The notes under the pieces are model-generated. The model saw only the letters and a program-made list of their open reading frames with translations, was not told where the DNA came from and ran no database searches. A DNA stretch of 10,939 nucleotides from Chloroflexota bacterium (lineage in GTDB: Bacteria > Chloroflexota > Dehalococcoidia > Lucifugimonadales > JADFKI01): contig JADFKI010000107.1 of the NCBI GenBank assembly GCA_022565015.1, positions 1 to 10,939 of the forward strand, given 5' to 3'. Shown piece by piece: positions 1 through 5,814 of the stretch. Each line of letters starts with the position of its first letter. Within the stretch, counting starts at the first letter, position 1. Both the position numbers and the translations under genes were made by a program.

Positions 1-192
1 CTTGTTGAGCGGCTGGATGGCACTGTTGCAACCTTTGGTCTGTCCACTACCCCCCAAGGTTACCCCACCGGCCTCATTTGCTTGAGGTTTCCTTTGGCCA
101 GCATCACTAATTGCTCAGGCTCCTAGGGGTGAGCGCAAGGTTACGTCGCACTGTTATCTGTCCACACTAGCTTCACAAGCGACTTGGGCTTG
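1..192. other. Left-edge region with no convincing gene
   Basis: I see no supported gene here. A plus-strand frame is open from the window edge to a TAG at 124-126 and could be the last ~41 codons of an upstream gene. A minus-strand frame is also open from about 120 to the edge. Neither translation resembles a family I recognise. The sequence is AT-richer than the centre of the window and probably belongs to the same acquired block as the three small genes that follow. Confidence 0.4.
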
Positions 193-224
193 GACTTGAC
201 AAGTCGTCAATCCTGCTTGAAGAT
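193..224 (+). promoter_or_regulatory. Candidate promoter/operator before the small-gene cassette
   Basis: A perfect -35 hexamer TTGACA lies at 196-201. It sits inside a 13-base odd palindrome, GACTTG-a-CAAGTC (193-205), and also overlaps a second inverted pair, TTGAC/GTCAA (196-200 and 206-210). Further CAAG/CTTG half-sites lie just upstream at 176-186. The -10 at 17-base spacing (219-224, GAAGAT) is poor, so promoter strength is doubtful. Nested palindromes over a -35 box would suit a repressor site for an autoregulated cassette. That is an inference; only the palindromes and hexamer are seen. Confidence 0.3.
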
Positions 225-276
225 TCACCGCATCATATTGATAAAATAAAAGTCCTTGAAAACTGGAGCAGTAGCT

Positions 277-507
277 GTGCCGAAAGTCCCATACAAAGGC
301 CAAAACGTTGATGGGGATGACGTTAGCTTTACCGTTGTCAAGGAAGATTGGAATACTTACCAATTACATGATGGTACTGAGATACGTGTGCGTCTCATAG
401 TACAACAAGTAATTAAAATCCCGGGTGAGGTAGATGAACAAGCCAACCCAGTGTATGTGGTCCGTTCTAACAACGTATTAGTTGTCAAGCCTCCTGAACC
501 TGCATAA
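277..507 (+). CDS. Small conserved-looking hypothetical protein, first gene of the cassette (76 aa)
   Basis: The function is not recognised. The protein is short and soluble, rich in beta-strand-forming residues, with a core motif EDWNTYQLHDGTEIRVR at about residues 23-39, a run of alternating hydrophobics, and VYVVRSNNVLVV at 59-70 before a proline-rich tail. It reads like a small beta-barrel or sandwich protein with no signal peptide or membrane segment. I prefer the GTG start at 277 because GGAG at 265-268 lies 8 bases upstream. A TTG at 256 would add seven residues but has no Shine-Dalgarno. The next gene follows after 32 bases on the same strand, so the two are probably co-transcribed. 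From memory, similar small proteins with a W-N-x-Y-x-L-x-D-G core are widespread hypotheticals in prokaryotes; this is unverified. Confidence 0.72.
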   Translation: MPKVPYKGQNVDGDDVSFTVVKEDWNTYQLHDGTEIRVRLIVQQVIKIPGEVDEQANPVYVVRSNNVLVVKPPEPA

Positions 508-539
508 CATTGGAGGGGCCTTAAAGGCAGAGTGAAATT

Positions 540-917
540 TTGGTAACTACCCAGATTACTGAACGTACTGAGGCATATGAATCTGAGAGTTATTCCTCTG
601 AACCGCTAGAGGTAAGTGATAGTCGGACGAATAGCTGGCTTCATAGAATCAGTGAGACTGTTTATGCCAATCCGGCGGTTGAGGCTCTTTTCGTATCTAA
701 AGGCGAAGAAGCCGTAAGGGATTATTGGGTGGTAATTCCAGAACGCGACATTGCTTTGGTTCGGGAACTTATTAGCGATCAGCAAGAAAAGGTTCTCTTC
801 CTGTTCGCGGAAACCGAAAACGTTCCCTTTCAGTTGGATTTTCATATCGTATACAGAAATGGGCGAGACATAAAAGAATTGATTCCTAGTACGGCTATTT
901 CTGTGACAAAACCATGA
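540..917 (+). CDS. Hypothetical protein, middle gene of the HEPN cassette (125 aa)
   Basis: The family is not recognised. The first ~30 residues are polar and look disordered (rich in S, E and T). A compact alpha/beta region follows: a helix around 45-60, the strand DYWVVIP (61-67), a helix around 70-85, the strand KVLFLFA (84-90), and a last strand LDFHIVYRNGRD (99-110). HEPN proteins are often encoded beside a minimal nucleotidyltransferase, but the G-S and D-x-D signature of that family is absent, so I do not call it one. The start is the TTG at 540, because an in-frame TAA lies at 522-524 and few starts exist between. A weak AGGCAG lies 9 bases upstream. It sits 32 bases after the 76-aa gene and 9 bases before the HEPN gene, which suggests an operon and perhaps an antitoxin or regulatory partner role. 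That role is inferred from position only. Confidence 0.75.
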   Translation: MVTTQITERTEAYESESYSSEPLEVSDSRTNSWLHRISETVYANPAVEALFVSKGEEAVRDYWVVIPERDIALVRELISDQQEKVLFLFAETENVPFQLDFHIVYRNGRDIKELIPSTAISVTKP

Positions 918-926
918 GCGTAGATC

Positions 927-1301
927 GTGCCAACAAGACAAGCCCACATTGACCAAGCAGAACATAATCACGCCTTCTGGTCTCAATTTGAACTCGATAC
1001 GACCCAATTTCTCGATTGGGTCATCGTTGGCATGTTTTATGAAGCTGCCCACTGGATAGAAGCCTACCTCGCACAAAATAACAGACACTTTAGTAATCAC
1101 CATGAAAGAGGTGTTAGCCTTTCCTCGTTCCCCGATTTGGCCAGCGCCCCAGGCTTAGGAGCCGACTACGGCGTTTTACGAACTGAGAGCGAAGCGGCGC
1201 GATACTGGGGTCAAAAGTACACCTCAGAGCAGATACAAAATGATCTGATACCACTGACTGACAATGCGCGCCTTACCATACAGACGTTGCTAGGCATTTA
1301 G
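927..1301 (+). CDS. HEPN-domain-like protein, possible RNase toxin or effector (124 aa)
   Basis: A small all-helical soluble protein. Helix one carries WVIVGMFYEAAHWIEAYLA (about 31-49), the pattern of HEPN proteins in which an aromatic-rich helix (FYxAxHxxEAxL) precedes a turn with His and Arg. The turn here reads NNRHFSNHHERG (51-62) and contains R53-x4-H58, matching the R-x4-6-H RNase motif of many HEPN nucleases; H59 and R61 could also contribute. A second helical pair includes YGVLRTESEAARYWG (81-95). Known HEPN families act as RNase toxins, CRISPR or abortive-infection effectors, or as non-catalytic partners. Which applies here is unknown. The GTG at 927 is effectively the only start, since TAG lies at 921-923. 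It begins 9 bases after the previous stop, so coupling is likely. The call is by pattern; no family search was possible. Confidence 0.72.
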   Translation: MPTRQAHIDQAEHNHAFWSQFELDTTQFLDWVIVGMFYEAAHWIEAYLAQNNRHFSNHHERGVSLSSFPDLASAPGLGADYGVLRTESEAARYWGQKYTSEQIQNDLIPLTDNARLTIQTLLGI

Positions 1302-1359
1302 CCTTTTGAGCCCTATACCTCATTCACCCTCGCGCCCTGTCTTTTGCATTCCTCAAATA

Positions 1360-1591
1360 TGCAACATCTCATTCATCGACGTGGACTTCGACGTGTCGTT
1401 GGGCAGGGCCCTGCTGCGTCACGAGACGCAACAGGGCACTCTCGAAGGCGTCCGCGAGGCATTAGGAGGGGCGCTACATCCCCGGCCAGCATCTCTACCT
1501 CGATGACGTAAGGCCCCGGGAGCTCGCCGACGTCGTCCCGGACAACAATGACCTGGACCGCCCTGCTCTCCACAACGAAAGCCCTTCCTAG
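1360..1591 (+). pseudogene. Frameshifted C-terminal remnant of a uridine-kinase-like P-loop kinase
   Basis: Two frames together spell the C-terminus of a uridine kinase/nucleoside kinase-like protein. In the first (about 1372-1458) the translation contains FIDVDFDVSLGRALLRHE followed by GTLEGVREAL, matching the usual strand (VFLDVPFEVSLxRAL-R) and helix. About 1459-1471 the frame changes by one base. From 1472 the second frame reads RYIPGQHLYLDDVRPRELAD and then VVPDNNDLDRP, ending at TAG 1589-1591. RY-x-PGQ-xx-Y and ADVVxDN-x-D are hallmarks of this family. The P-loop and N-terminal two-thirds are missing: upstream of ~1360 the sequence is unrelated and AT-richer. Truncation plus frameshift indicates a dead gene. 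The family assignment comes from memory of motif order. Confidence 0.68.
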
Positions 1592-1639
1592 AAATCTTGT
1601 GCGTCCGGGGACTCCGGCAGCCTGGCGCTCGTGTGGCGT

Positions 1640-1668
1640 TTGACGGCGTCTGGAGACAGTGTTATCGT
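1640..1668 (+). promoter_or_regulatory. Candidate sigma-70 promoter for the 2-hydroxyacid oxidase gene
   Basis: TTGACG (1640-1645, five of six consensus bases) is followed after exactly 17 bases by TATCGT (1663-1668, four of six). A TG at 1660-1661 makes an extended -10. The start codon lies about 95 bases downstream, leaving a leader of roughly 90 bases. The position just upstream of a gene with a strong Shine-Dalgarno supports the call. Confidence 0.45.
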
Positions 1669-1767
1669 CCGAATCGTTGCAACTGCGCTGCTTTTACCTG
1701 CCCCGGCGACCCAATATTAGAAATGCCGGTCCAGAATGTCTTGTGGCCGGCACCGAGGAGGATTTAG

Positions 1768-2850
1768 TTGAGCTCCGACTTTGTAAGCAATGAAGAGATC
1801 ATTCAAGCTGCGAGAGGAAACCTTGCCCAGGGCGCCTGGGCATATCTGGTCGGCGCTTCGGAGTCCGAGACGACCATGCGGCGCAACCGGCTGGCATTCG
1901 ACCGCATAGCGTTTCGGCCGAGGATACTGGTAGACGTTTCAAGCATCGACGCTTCGACGACATTCCTCGGCCAAAAGATGCGAATCCCTGTCCTTCTGGC
2001 CCCAATAGGGTCGCTGCAGACCTTTACGCCCGAAGGAGGGGCCGCGGCCGCCAGGGGCGCAGCCGAGTACGGCACGATGCACGTCGTGAGCTCGGTCACC
2101 GAGCCCTCCCTGGAGGAGATCGCAGCCGCAGGCGACAACTCCAAGGTCTTTCAGCTTTACGTGAGGGGAGACTTTTCGACGATCGAAGACATTGTGGGCC
2201 GTGCGATGGATGCCGGGTATATGTCGCTTTGCCTCACGGTAGATACCGCCCACTACAGCCGCCGAGAGAGACCGCTGATGACTCGCTGGGCGCCACCCAC
2301 CCGTCGCCGCCCAGGCGGGGACAGGTCCTACCAGGCGGAGCTTACGTGGGAGACCATGGACAAGATCAAAGAGCTGGCCAGAGGCCGTCCGTTCATGGTA
2401 AAGGGCATTGCGACAGCCGAGGACGCCGAGCTGGCGGTCGAGCACGGCGTTGACGTCATCTGGGTGTCAAACCACGGCGGACGCCAGCTAGACCACGGCC
2501 TGGGTACGATGGATATGCTTCCGGAGATCGTCGACGCGGTCGCCGGCAGGGCAGACATCCTCCTTGACGGGGGAGTCCAGCGTGGCGGCGACGTCTTGAG
2601 GGCCATCGCCCTTGGTGCGAAGGCGGTCGCCATAGGGAAGCTCCAGGGCTGGGGTCTGGGAGCGGCCGGAGTCGAGGGCCTGGTCCGGGTGCTGGAGATA
2701 CTGGAGGAGGAGATTGTCGTCGCGATGGCCCTTCTAGGGGTCACGTCCATCGACCAGCTCACGCCGAAATACGTTTGCAAGGCCGAGGCCGTCACGCCGC
2801 CTCACGAGATGAGCACGTGGGTGAACATGCCGAACCCGAGGATACTGTAG
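1768..2850 (+). CDS. FMN-dependent alpha-hydroxy-acid oxidase/dehydrogenase
   Basis: A cytosolic TIM-barrel flavoenzyme of the glycolate oxidase / L-lactate dehydrogenase / lactate monooxygenase family, which oxidises an L-2-hydroxyacid to the 2-oxoacid. At 360 aa it is the normal family length. Seen in order: Y26 in the N-terminal helix, the FMN strand VLLAPIGS (75-82), FQLY (128-131), LTVDT (156-160) followed by RRER (165-168), MVKGI (210-214) with the FMN-contacting lysine K212, and the active-site motif SNHGGRQLD (234-242) with catalytic H236 and substrate-binding R239. The phosphate loop DGGVQRGGDV is at 267-276. The usual GRP after it is GKL here (K291 for the conserved Arg). Substrate cannot be read from sequence; loop residues resemble the lactate-oxidising branch. 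The start is TTG, with AGGAGG at 1756-1761 six bases upstream. It is monocistronic and convergent with the next gene. Confidence 0.93.
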   Translation: MSSDFVSNEEIIQAARGNLAQGAWAYLVGASESETTMRRNRLAFDRIAFRPRILVDVSSIDASTTFLGQKMRIPVLLAPIGSLQTFTPEGGAAAARGAAEYGTMHVVSSVTEPSLEEIAAAGDNSKVFQLYVRGDFSTIEDIVGRAMDAGYMSLCLTVDTAHYSRRERPLMTRWAPPTRRRPGGDRSYQAELTWETMDKIKELARGRPFMVKGIATAEDAELAVEHGVDVIWVSNHGGRQLDHGLGTMDMLPEIVDAVAGRADILLDGGVQRGGDVLRAIALGAKAVAIGKLQGWGLGAAGVEGLVRVLEILEEEIVVAMALLGVTSIDQLTPKYVCKAEAVTPPHEMSTWVNMPNPRIL

Positions 2851-2975
2851 GCGCTGCGGTCCAGGGCGTGCCCCGGAGGGACGATCAGAGGCGTGGGCTG
2901 TCTCATATAGTTGCTAAGGAAGCGCCAAACAAGGGCTGACGACGTAAGTTGACGAGGTTTCCGCCGGCGTGCGGA

Positions 2976-4544
2976 CTAGCCCTCCGCAACCACGGGTGAG
3001 TCGTAATTCTCACGCAGGACGCGCTTGAGGACCTTGCCCAGCGGATTGCGCGGCAGCTCGTCGCAGAAGACCACGGATTCGGGCTTCTTGTAGCTCGCTA
3101 GCCTCTGGCGGCAGAACTCCATGATCTCGTCCTCGGCGGCCGACTCGCCCTTCTTGAGCACGACGACGGCCCGGACGCGCTCGCCCCAGTCGTCGTCCGG
3201 CACGCCTATGATTGCGGCCTCATCGATGGCCGGGTGTGAGTGCAGCACCTGCTCAACCTCTTCGGGAGAGATCATCTCGCCGCCGCGCTTTATGAAGTCC
3301 TTGGCGCGGCCGGCCAGGAATATGTAGCCGTCCTCGTCCATGTAGCCGAGGTCTCCGGTGAAGAGCCAGCCGTCGCGTATCGTCTCGGCGGTGGCGCTTT
3401 CCTGGCGCCAGTAGCCCTTCATCAGGCGCGAGCCTCTCGCCGCGATCTCGCCTACCTCGCCGTCCGACACGAATTTGCCGTCTTCGTCGATTATCTTCAC
3501 CTCGATGTCGTCCAGCGGCTTGCCTATGGACGACAGTCGCTTTAGCTTTATCTCGATCTCCTCTTCGGTGCCCTCGAGGATGTGGTCCTCGGGCGGAAGC
3601 ATGGTTATGGTCGCGGCCGTCTCCGTCTGGCCAAAGGCGTTGATGAAGTAGGTGCCGGGAAGCTCCTTGATGGCACGCTTGATGACCTCGACCGGCATGG
3701 GCGCCGCGCCGTATGTGACCACCTCGAGGCTGCTGAGGTCGTGCTGGTGGAACTCCGGGTGGTCCATCAGCACCTTCAGCATCGTGGGGACCATCATGGC
3801 GCGATTGGCCCTCTCCCTCTCCACCAGCTCCATCCACTCCTTTGCCTCGAACTGACGCTGAATTATGAGCGTGCGGCCTCCGTATATGCCCGCCATGACC
3901 GCCTGAATTCCGGCGACGTGGTATAGCGGCACCGTGAGGATATTGCGGTCCTCGACGTCGGGGTCGGCAGGCGTGACGTTACTCAGTATGTAGGACGAGA
4001 AGCTGTCATGGGTGAGCATGACGCCTTTTGGCGATCCCGTCGTGCCCGCGGTGAACATGAGCATCGTCAGGTCGTCGTCGTCGCCGGTGGGATAGCGTTC
4101 CTCGGCACTCGCAGACTCAATCAGCGCGTCATAAGACGGCCATTCGTCCGATGTACCCTCCAACACGATGAAGTGTTCGACGGACTCCAGCTGGTCAGCG
4201 CACTCCTTGATCATGTCTATGTAGCGCTCTCCGAGGAGCAAGACCTTGGGGCCGGAGTCGTTCAGCATGTAGGTGATCTCGTCGGCCCGTGCGCGAAAGT
4301 TCAAGGGCACGTAGACTGCGTCGAGCTTTGCGGCGGCGAAACAGGCCTCTATCTGTTCATTGCAGTTGACCTGCAGCATCGCCACGCGGTCGCCTTCGCC
4401 CACTCCCATGTCGGCCAGTACGTTGGCCAGTCGATTAACCCGGTCCTGAAGCTGCTCGTAGGTTATCCGCTTATCTTCGAATATCATCGCCACCCGGTCG
4501 GGCACTATGAGCGACGATATTGTCAAAAACTCAGTCGTGTTCAT
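2976..4544 (-). CDS. AMP-forming acyl-CoA synthetase (fatty-acid/carboxylate-CoA ligase)
   Basis: An ANL-superfamily adenylating enzyme that activates a carboxylic acid to acyl-AMP and then acyl-CoA. At 522 aa it is full length. Core motifs are all present: A3 P-loop TAGTTGSPKGV (165-175, Ala replacing the commoner Ser), A5 AFGQTET (303-309), A7 LFTGDLG (395-401) with ribose-binding D398, the hinge GRAKDFIKRGGE (412-423), and A10 NPLGKVLK (500-507) with catalytic K504. There is no signal or membrane segment, so it is cytosolic. The layout is that of medium/long-chain acyl-CoA ligases (FadD-like) or cyclohexanecarboxylate/benzoate-type ligases; the acid cannot be decided. The ATG start has only a weak AGG nearby. 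It lies 146 bases after a crotonase gene on the same strand, consistent with shared acyl-CoA catabolism. An AT-rich GATAAT (minus strand, 4587-4592) could be its own -10, but no matching -35 is seen. Confidence 0.93.
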   Translation of the reverse strand: MNTTEFLTISSLIVPDRVAMIFEDKRITYEQLQDRVNRLANVLADMGVGEGDRVAMLQVNCNEQIEACFAAAKLDAVYVPLNFRARADEITYMLNDSGPKVLLLGERYIDMIKECADQLESVEHFIVLEGTSDEWPSYDALIESASAEERYPTGDDDDLTMLMFTAGTTGSPKGVMLTHDSFSSYILSNVTPADPDVEDRNILTVPLYHVAGIQAVMAGIYGGRTLIIQRQFEAKEWMELVERERANRAMMVPTMLKVLMDHPEFHQHDLSSLEVVTYGAAPMPVEVIKRAIKELPGTYFINAFGQTETAATITMLPPEDHILEGTEEEIEIKLKRLSSIGKPLDDIEVKIIDEDGKFVSDGEVGEIAARGSRLMKGYWRQESATAETIRDGWLFTGDLGYMDEDGYIFLAGRAKDFIKRGGEMISPEEVEQVLHSHPAIDEAAIIGVPDDDWGERVRAVVVLKKGESAAEDEIMEFCRQRLASYKKPESVVFCDELPRNPLGKVLKRVLRENYDSPVVAEG

Positions 4545-4690
4545 CTGTTACCTGTTCACCCCATTTTGAGAGCTTTGCGGGAAAAGATTATCACTAAAAA
4601 CGTCTGAAATCTACTTCGTGAATTTTACAGGGCATATGGTCGGGACGGCCCGGCGACGAGCCAAGTCCGATTGCTTCCCTTCCCCGCTGC

Positions 4691-5422
4691 CTACCTGTAG
4701 GACGACAGAAGCCTTGCGACCGTCCGCCGCTCCAGGGCCAGCCCGTCATTCAGAGACAGGTCCATGCCGGCCAACACGGCGGTCTTGGCCGCTGCAAGCG
4801 CTTCAGGTGAAAACGAGGCCAAACGCCGGGCGTATCCCTCGGCGACCGCATACAGCTCATCAAGGGGCACAACCTCGTGCACCAGGCCGATTCGCCTGGC
4901 CTCGGTTGCATCCAGGCGGCGGTTCGTGAGGACCATCTCCATCGCACGACTTATGCCAACGGCGCGAGGCAGGGTCTGCGTGCCACCGGCGGCGGGCACC
5001 ATCCCCAGTGCCACCTCCGGCATGCTGAACGTCGCGTTTTCGGCCGCGATGCGTATATCGCACAGGCATGCGATCTCCACGCCCGAACCTATTGCATAGC
5101 CGTGAATCGCGGCTATGAGCGGCTTGCGAATGGATAGGAACAGCCCCCAGACGTCGCGCTCCCACCGCACCTCGCGGGCGACCGCCACGGAGGGGGCGGT
5201 ACCGAATTCAGTCAGGTCGGCGCCCGCGCAAAAACCCCGCTCCCCTTCGCCCCTGATTACTCCGACTCTTACCTCGTCATCATCCCGCAGAGCCTCCAGC
5301 GTGAGGTACAGCTCGTCCCGCATACGCGTGTTGTAGGCGTTGATGACGTCGGGCCTATTGAGGGAAACGTAGGCTATGGGGCCGACTTTCGTGTAGAGAA
5401 CCGTGGGTTCAGATGCTGTCAT
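4691..5422 (-). CDS. Enoyl-CoA hydratase/isomerase family protein, catalytically complete
   Basis: A crotonase-fold enzyme of 243 aa, slightly short of the ~260 usual. The first oxyanion-hole segment is GFCAGADL (63-70). The second is HGYAIGSGVEIACLCD (107-122). Both catalytic glutamates of true hydratases are present at the expected 20-residue spacing: E116 in GVEIAC and E136 in MPEVALG (equivalent to Glu144 and Glu164 of rat mitochondrial hydratase). GGTQTLPRAVG (146-156) completes the active-site wall. It should hydrate a trans-2-enoyl-CoA in the cytosol. The ATG start has no good Shine-Dalgarno, only GAG close to it. It is followed on the same strand by the acyl-CoA ligase; together they suggest activation and beta-oxidation-like processing of an acid. 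Substrate chain length is unknown. Confidence 0.92.
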   Translation of the reverse strand: MTASEPTVLYTKVGPIAYVSLNRPDVINAYNTRMRDELYLTLEALRDDDEVRVGVIRGEGERGFCAGADLTEFGTAPSVAVAREVRWERDVWGLFLSIRKPLIAAIHGYAIGSGVEIACLCDIRIAAENATFSMPEVALGMVPAAGGTQTLPRAVGISRAMEMVLTNRRLDATEARRIGLVHEVVPLDELYAVAEGYARRLASFSPEALAAAKTAVLAGMDLSLNDGLALERRTVARLLSSYR

Positions 5423-5572
5423 CTCTCAACCAGGTAAAATTGTTGTTTTCTTCATGCATCAAACTCTTTAGCGCACTACCTTGATCCAATCCGGGTGATA
5501 TTCGCCCTCACCGACTCATCGGAGTCCGAACTTATCTCGGACAGGCGGATCCATCGGAGAGATTGGAACGTT

Positions 5573-5612
5573 ACCCCCTCCCTCTAACTCCCTCCCGCGA
5601 GGGGAGGGAGGA
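5573..5612. repeat. REP-like GC-rich palindromic repeat 1
   Basis: A perfect 9-bp stem CTCCCTCCC (5588-5596) pairs with GGGAGGGAG (5602-5610) around the loop GCGAG. It is preceded by a pyrimidine run CCCCCTCCCTCTAA (5574-5587). Both strands look like the dispersed palindromic repeats seen between genes in many GC-rich bacteria. There is no T-run on either side, so it is not a standard intrinsic terminator. Confidence 0.6.
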
Positions 5613-5670
5613 TATGCCTGTGCGGCGCCCCAATAACCCTCTAAGTCAAGATTCGTTGGTCTACTTTCAT

Positions 5671-5722
5671 GAGTGAGGGGACCAACCCCTTCTCCCTGAG
5701 GGAGAAGGCTGGGATGAGGGTG
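5671..5722. repeat. REP-like palindromic repeat 2
   Basis: A perfect 10-bp inverted repeat, CCTTCTCCCT (5688-5697) and AGGGAGAAGG (5699-5708), is centred on one base, so it would form a 9-bp stem with a tight loop. A smaller GGGG-accaa-CCCC hairpin (5677-5689) overlaps its left arm, and GGGATGAGGGTG follows. The composition (alternating CCCTC / GAGGG blocks flanking a palindrome) is typical of a widespread class of intergenic repeats. No poly-U follows on either strand. Confidence 0.65.
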
Positions 5723-5814
5723 AAACGTCGCTCATATATGGTTGCTCTCGGTCAACAGAGATAGGATAACCGTAGAACATGTAAATCGCGACTATTTCAC
5801 ATCCCCCCCGCCAC

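Larger units (their letters stand above)
5423..5814. other. 392-base intergenic gap with two palindromic repeats
   Basis: This gap separates the two crotonase genes. No coding frame is convincing. It carries two GC-rich hairpins (listed separately) 77 bases apart. Between ECH1 and the first hairpin there is a short direct repeat CATCGGAG (5517-5524 and 5552-5559) and an inverted pair TCCGA/TCGGA around 5525-5541. It probably contains the 3' end of the upstream minus-strand transcript and the promoter of the 4691-5422 crotonase, but no clear -35/-10 pair is seen. Confidence 0.6.

Noticed and set aside
914..956. ATG at 914 overlapping the stop of the 125-aa gene (ATGA coupling)
   Set aside because: That frame closes after 13 codons; the HEPN-like protein is in another frame starting with GTG at 927.
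1306..1506. 66-codon plus-strand open frame as an intact gene
   Set aside because: Only its middle matches a kinase family; the start is unrelated sequence and the match continues in another frame, so it is a pseudogene piece rather than a gene.
2851..2975. Bidirectional terminator between convergent genes
   Set aside because: Only a 4-bp CCGC/GCGG stem and no T-runs; nothing supports a specific terminator.
4008..4607. Plus-strand 199-codon open frame antisense to the acyl-CoA ligase
   Set aside because: It lies opposite a full-length enzyme with all motifs; the translation has no family features. It is a codon-bias shadow, as are the open frames at 3240-3545 and 3582-3926.
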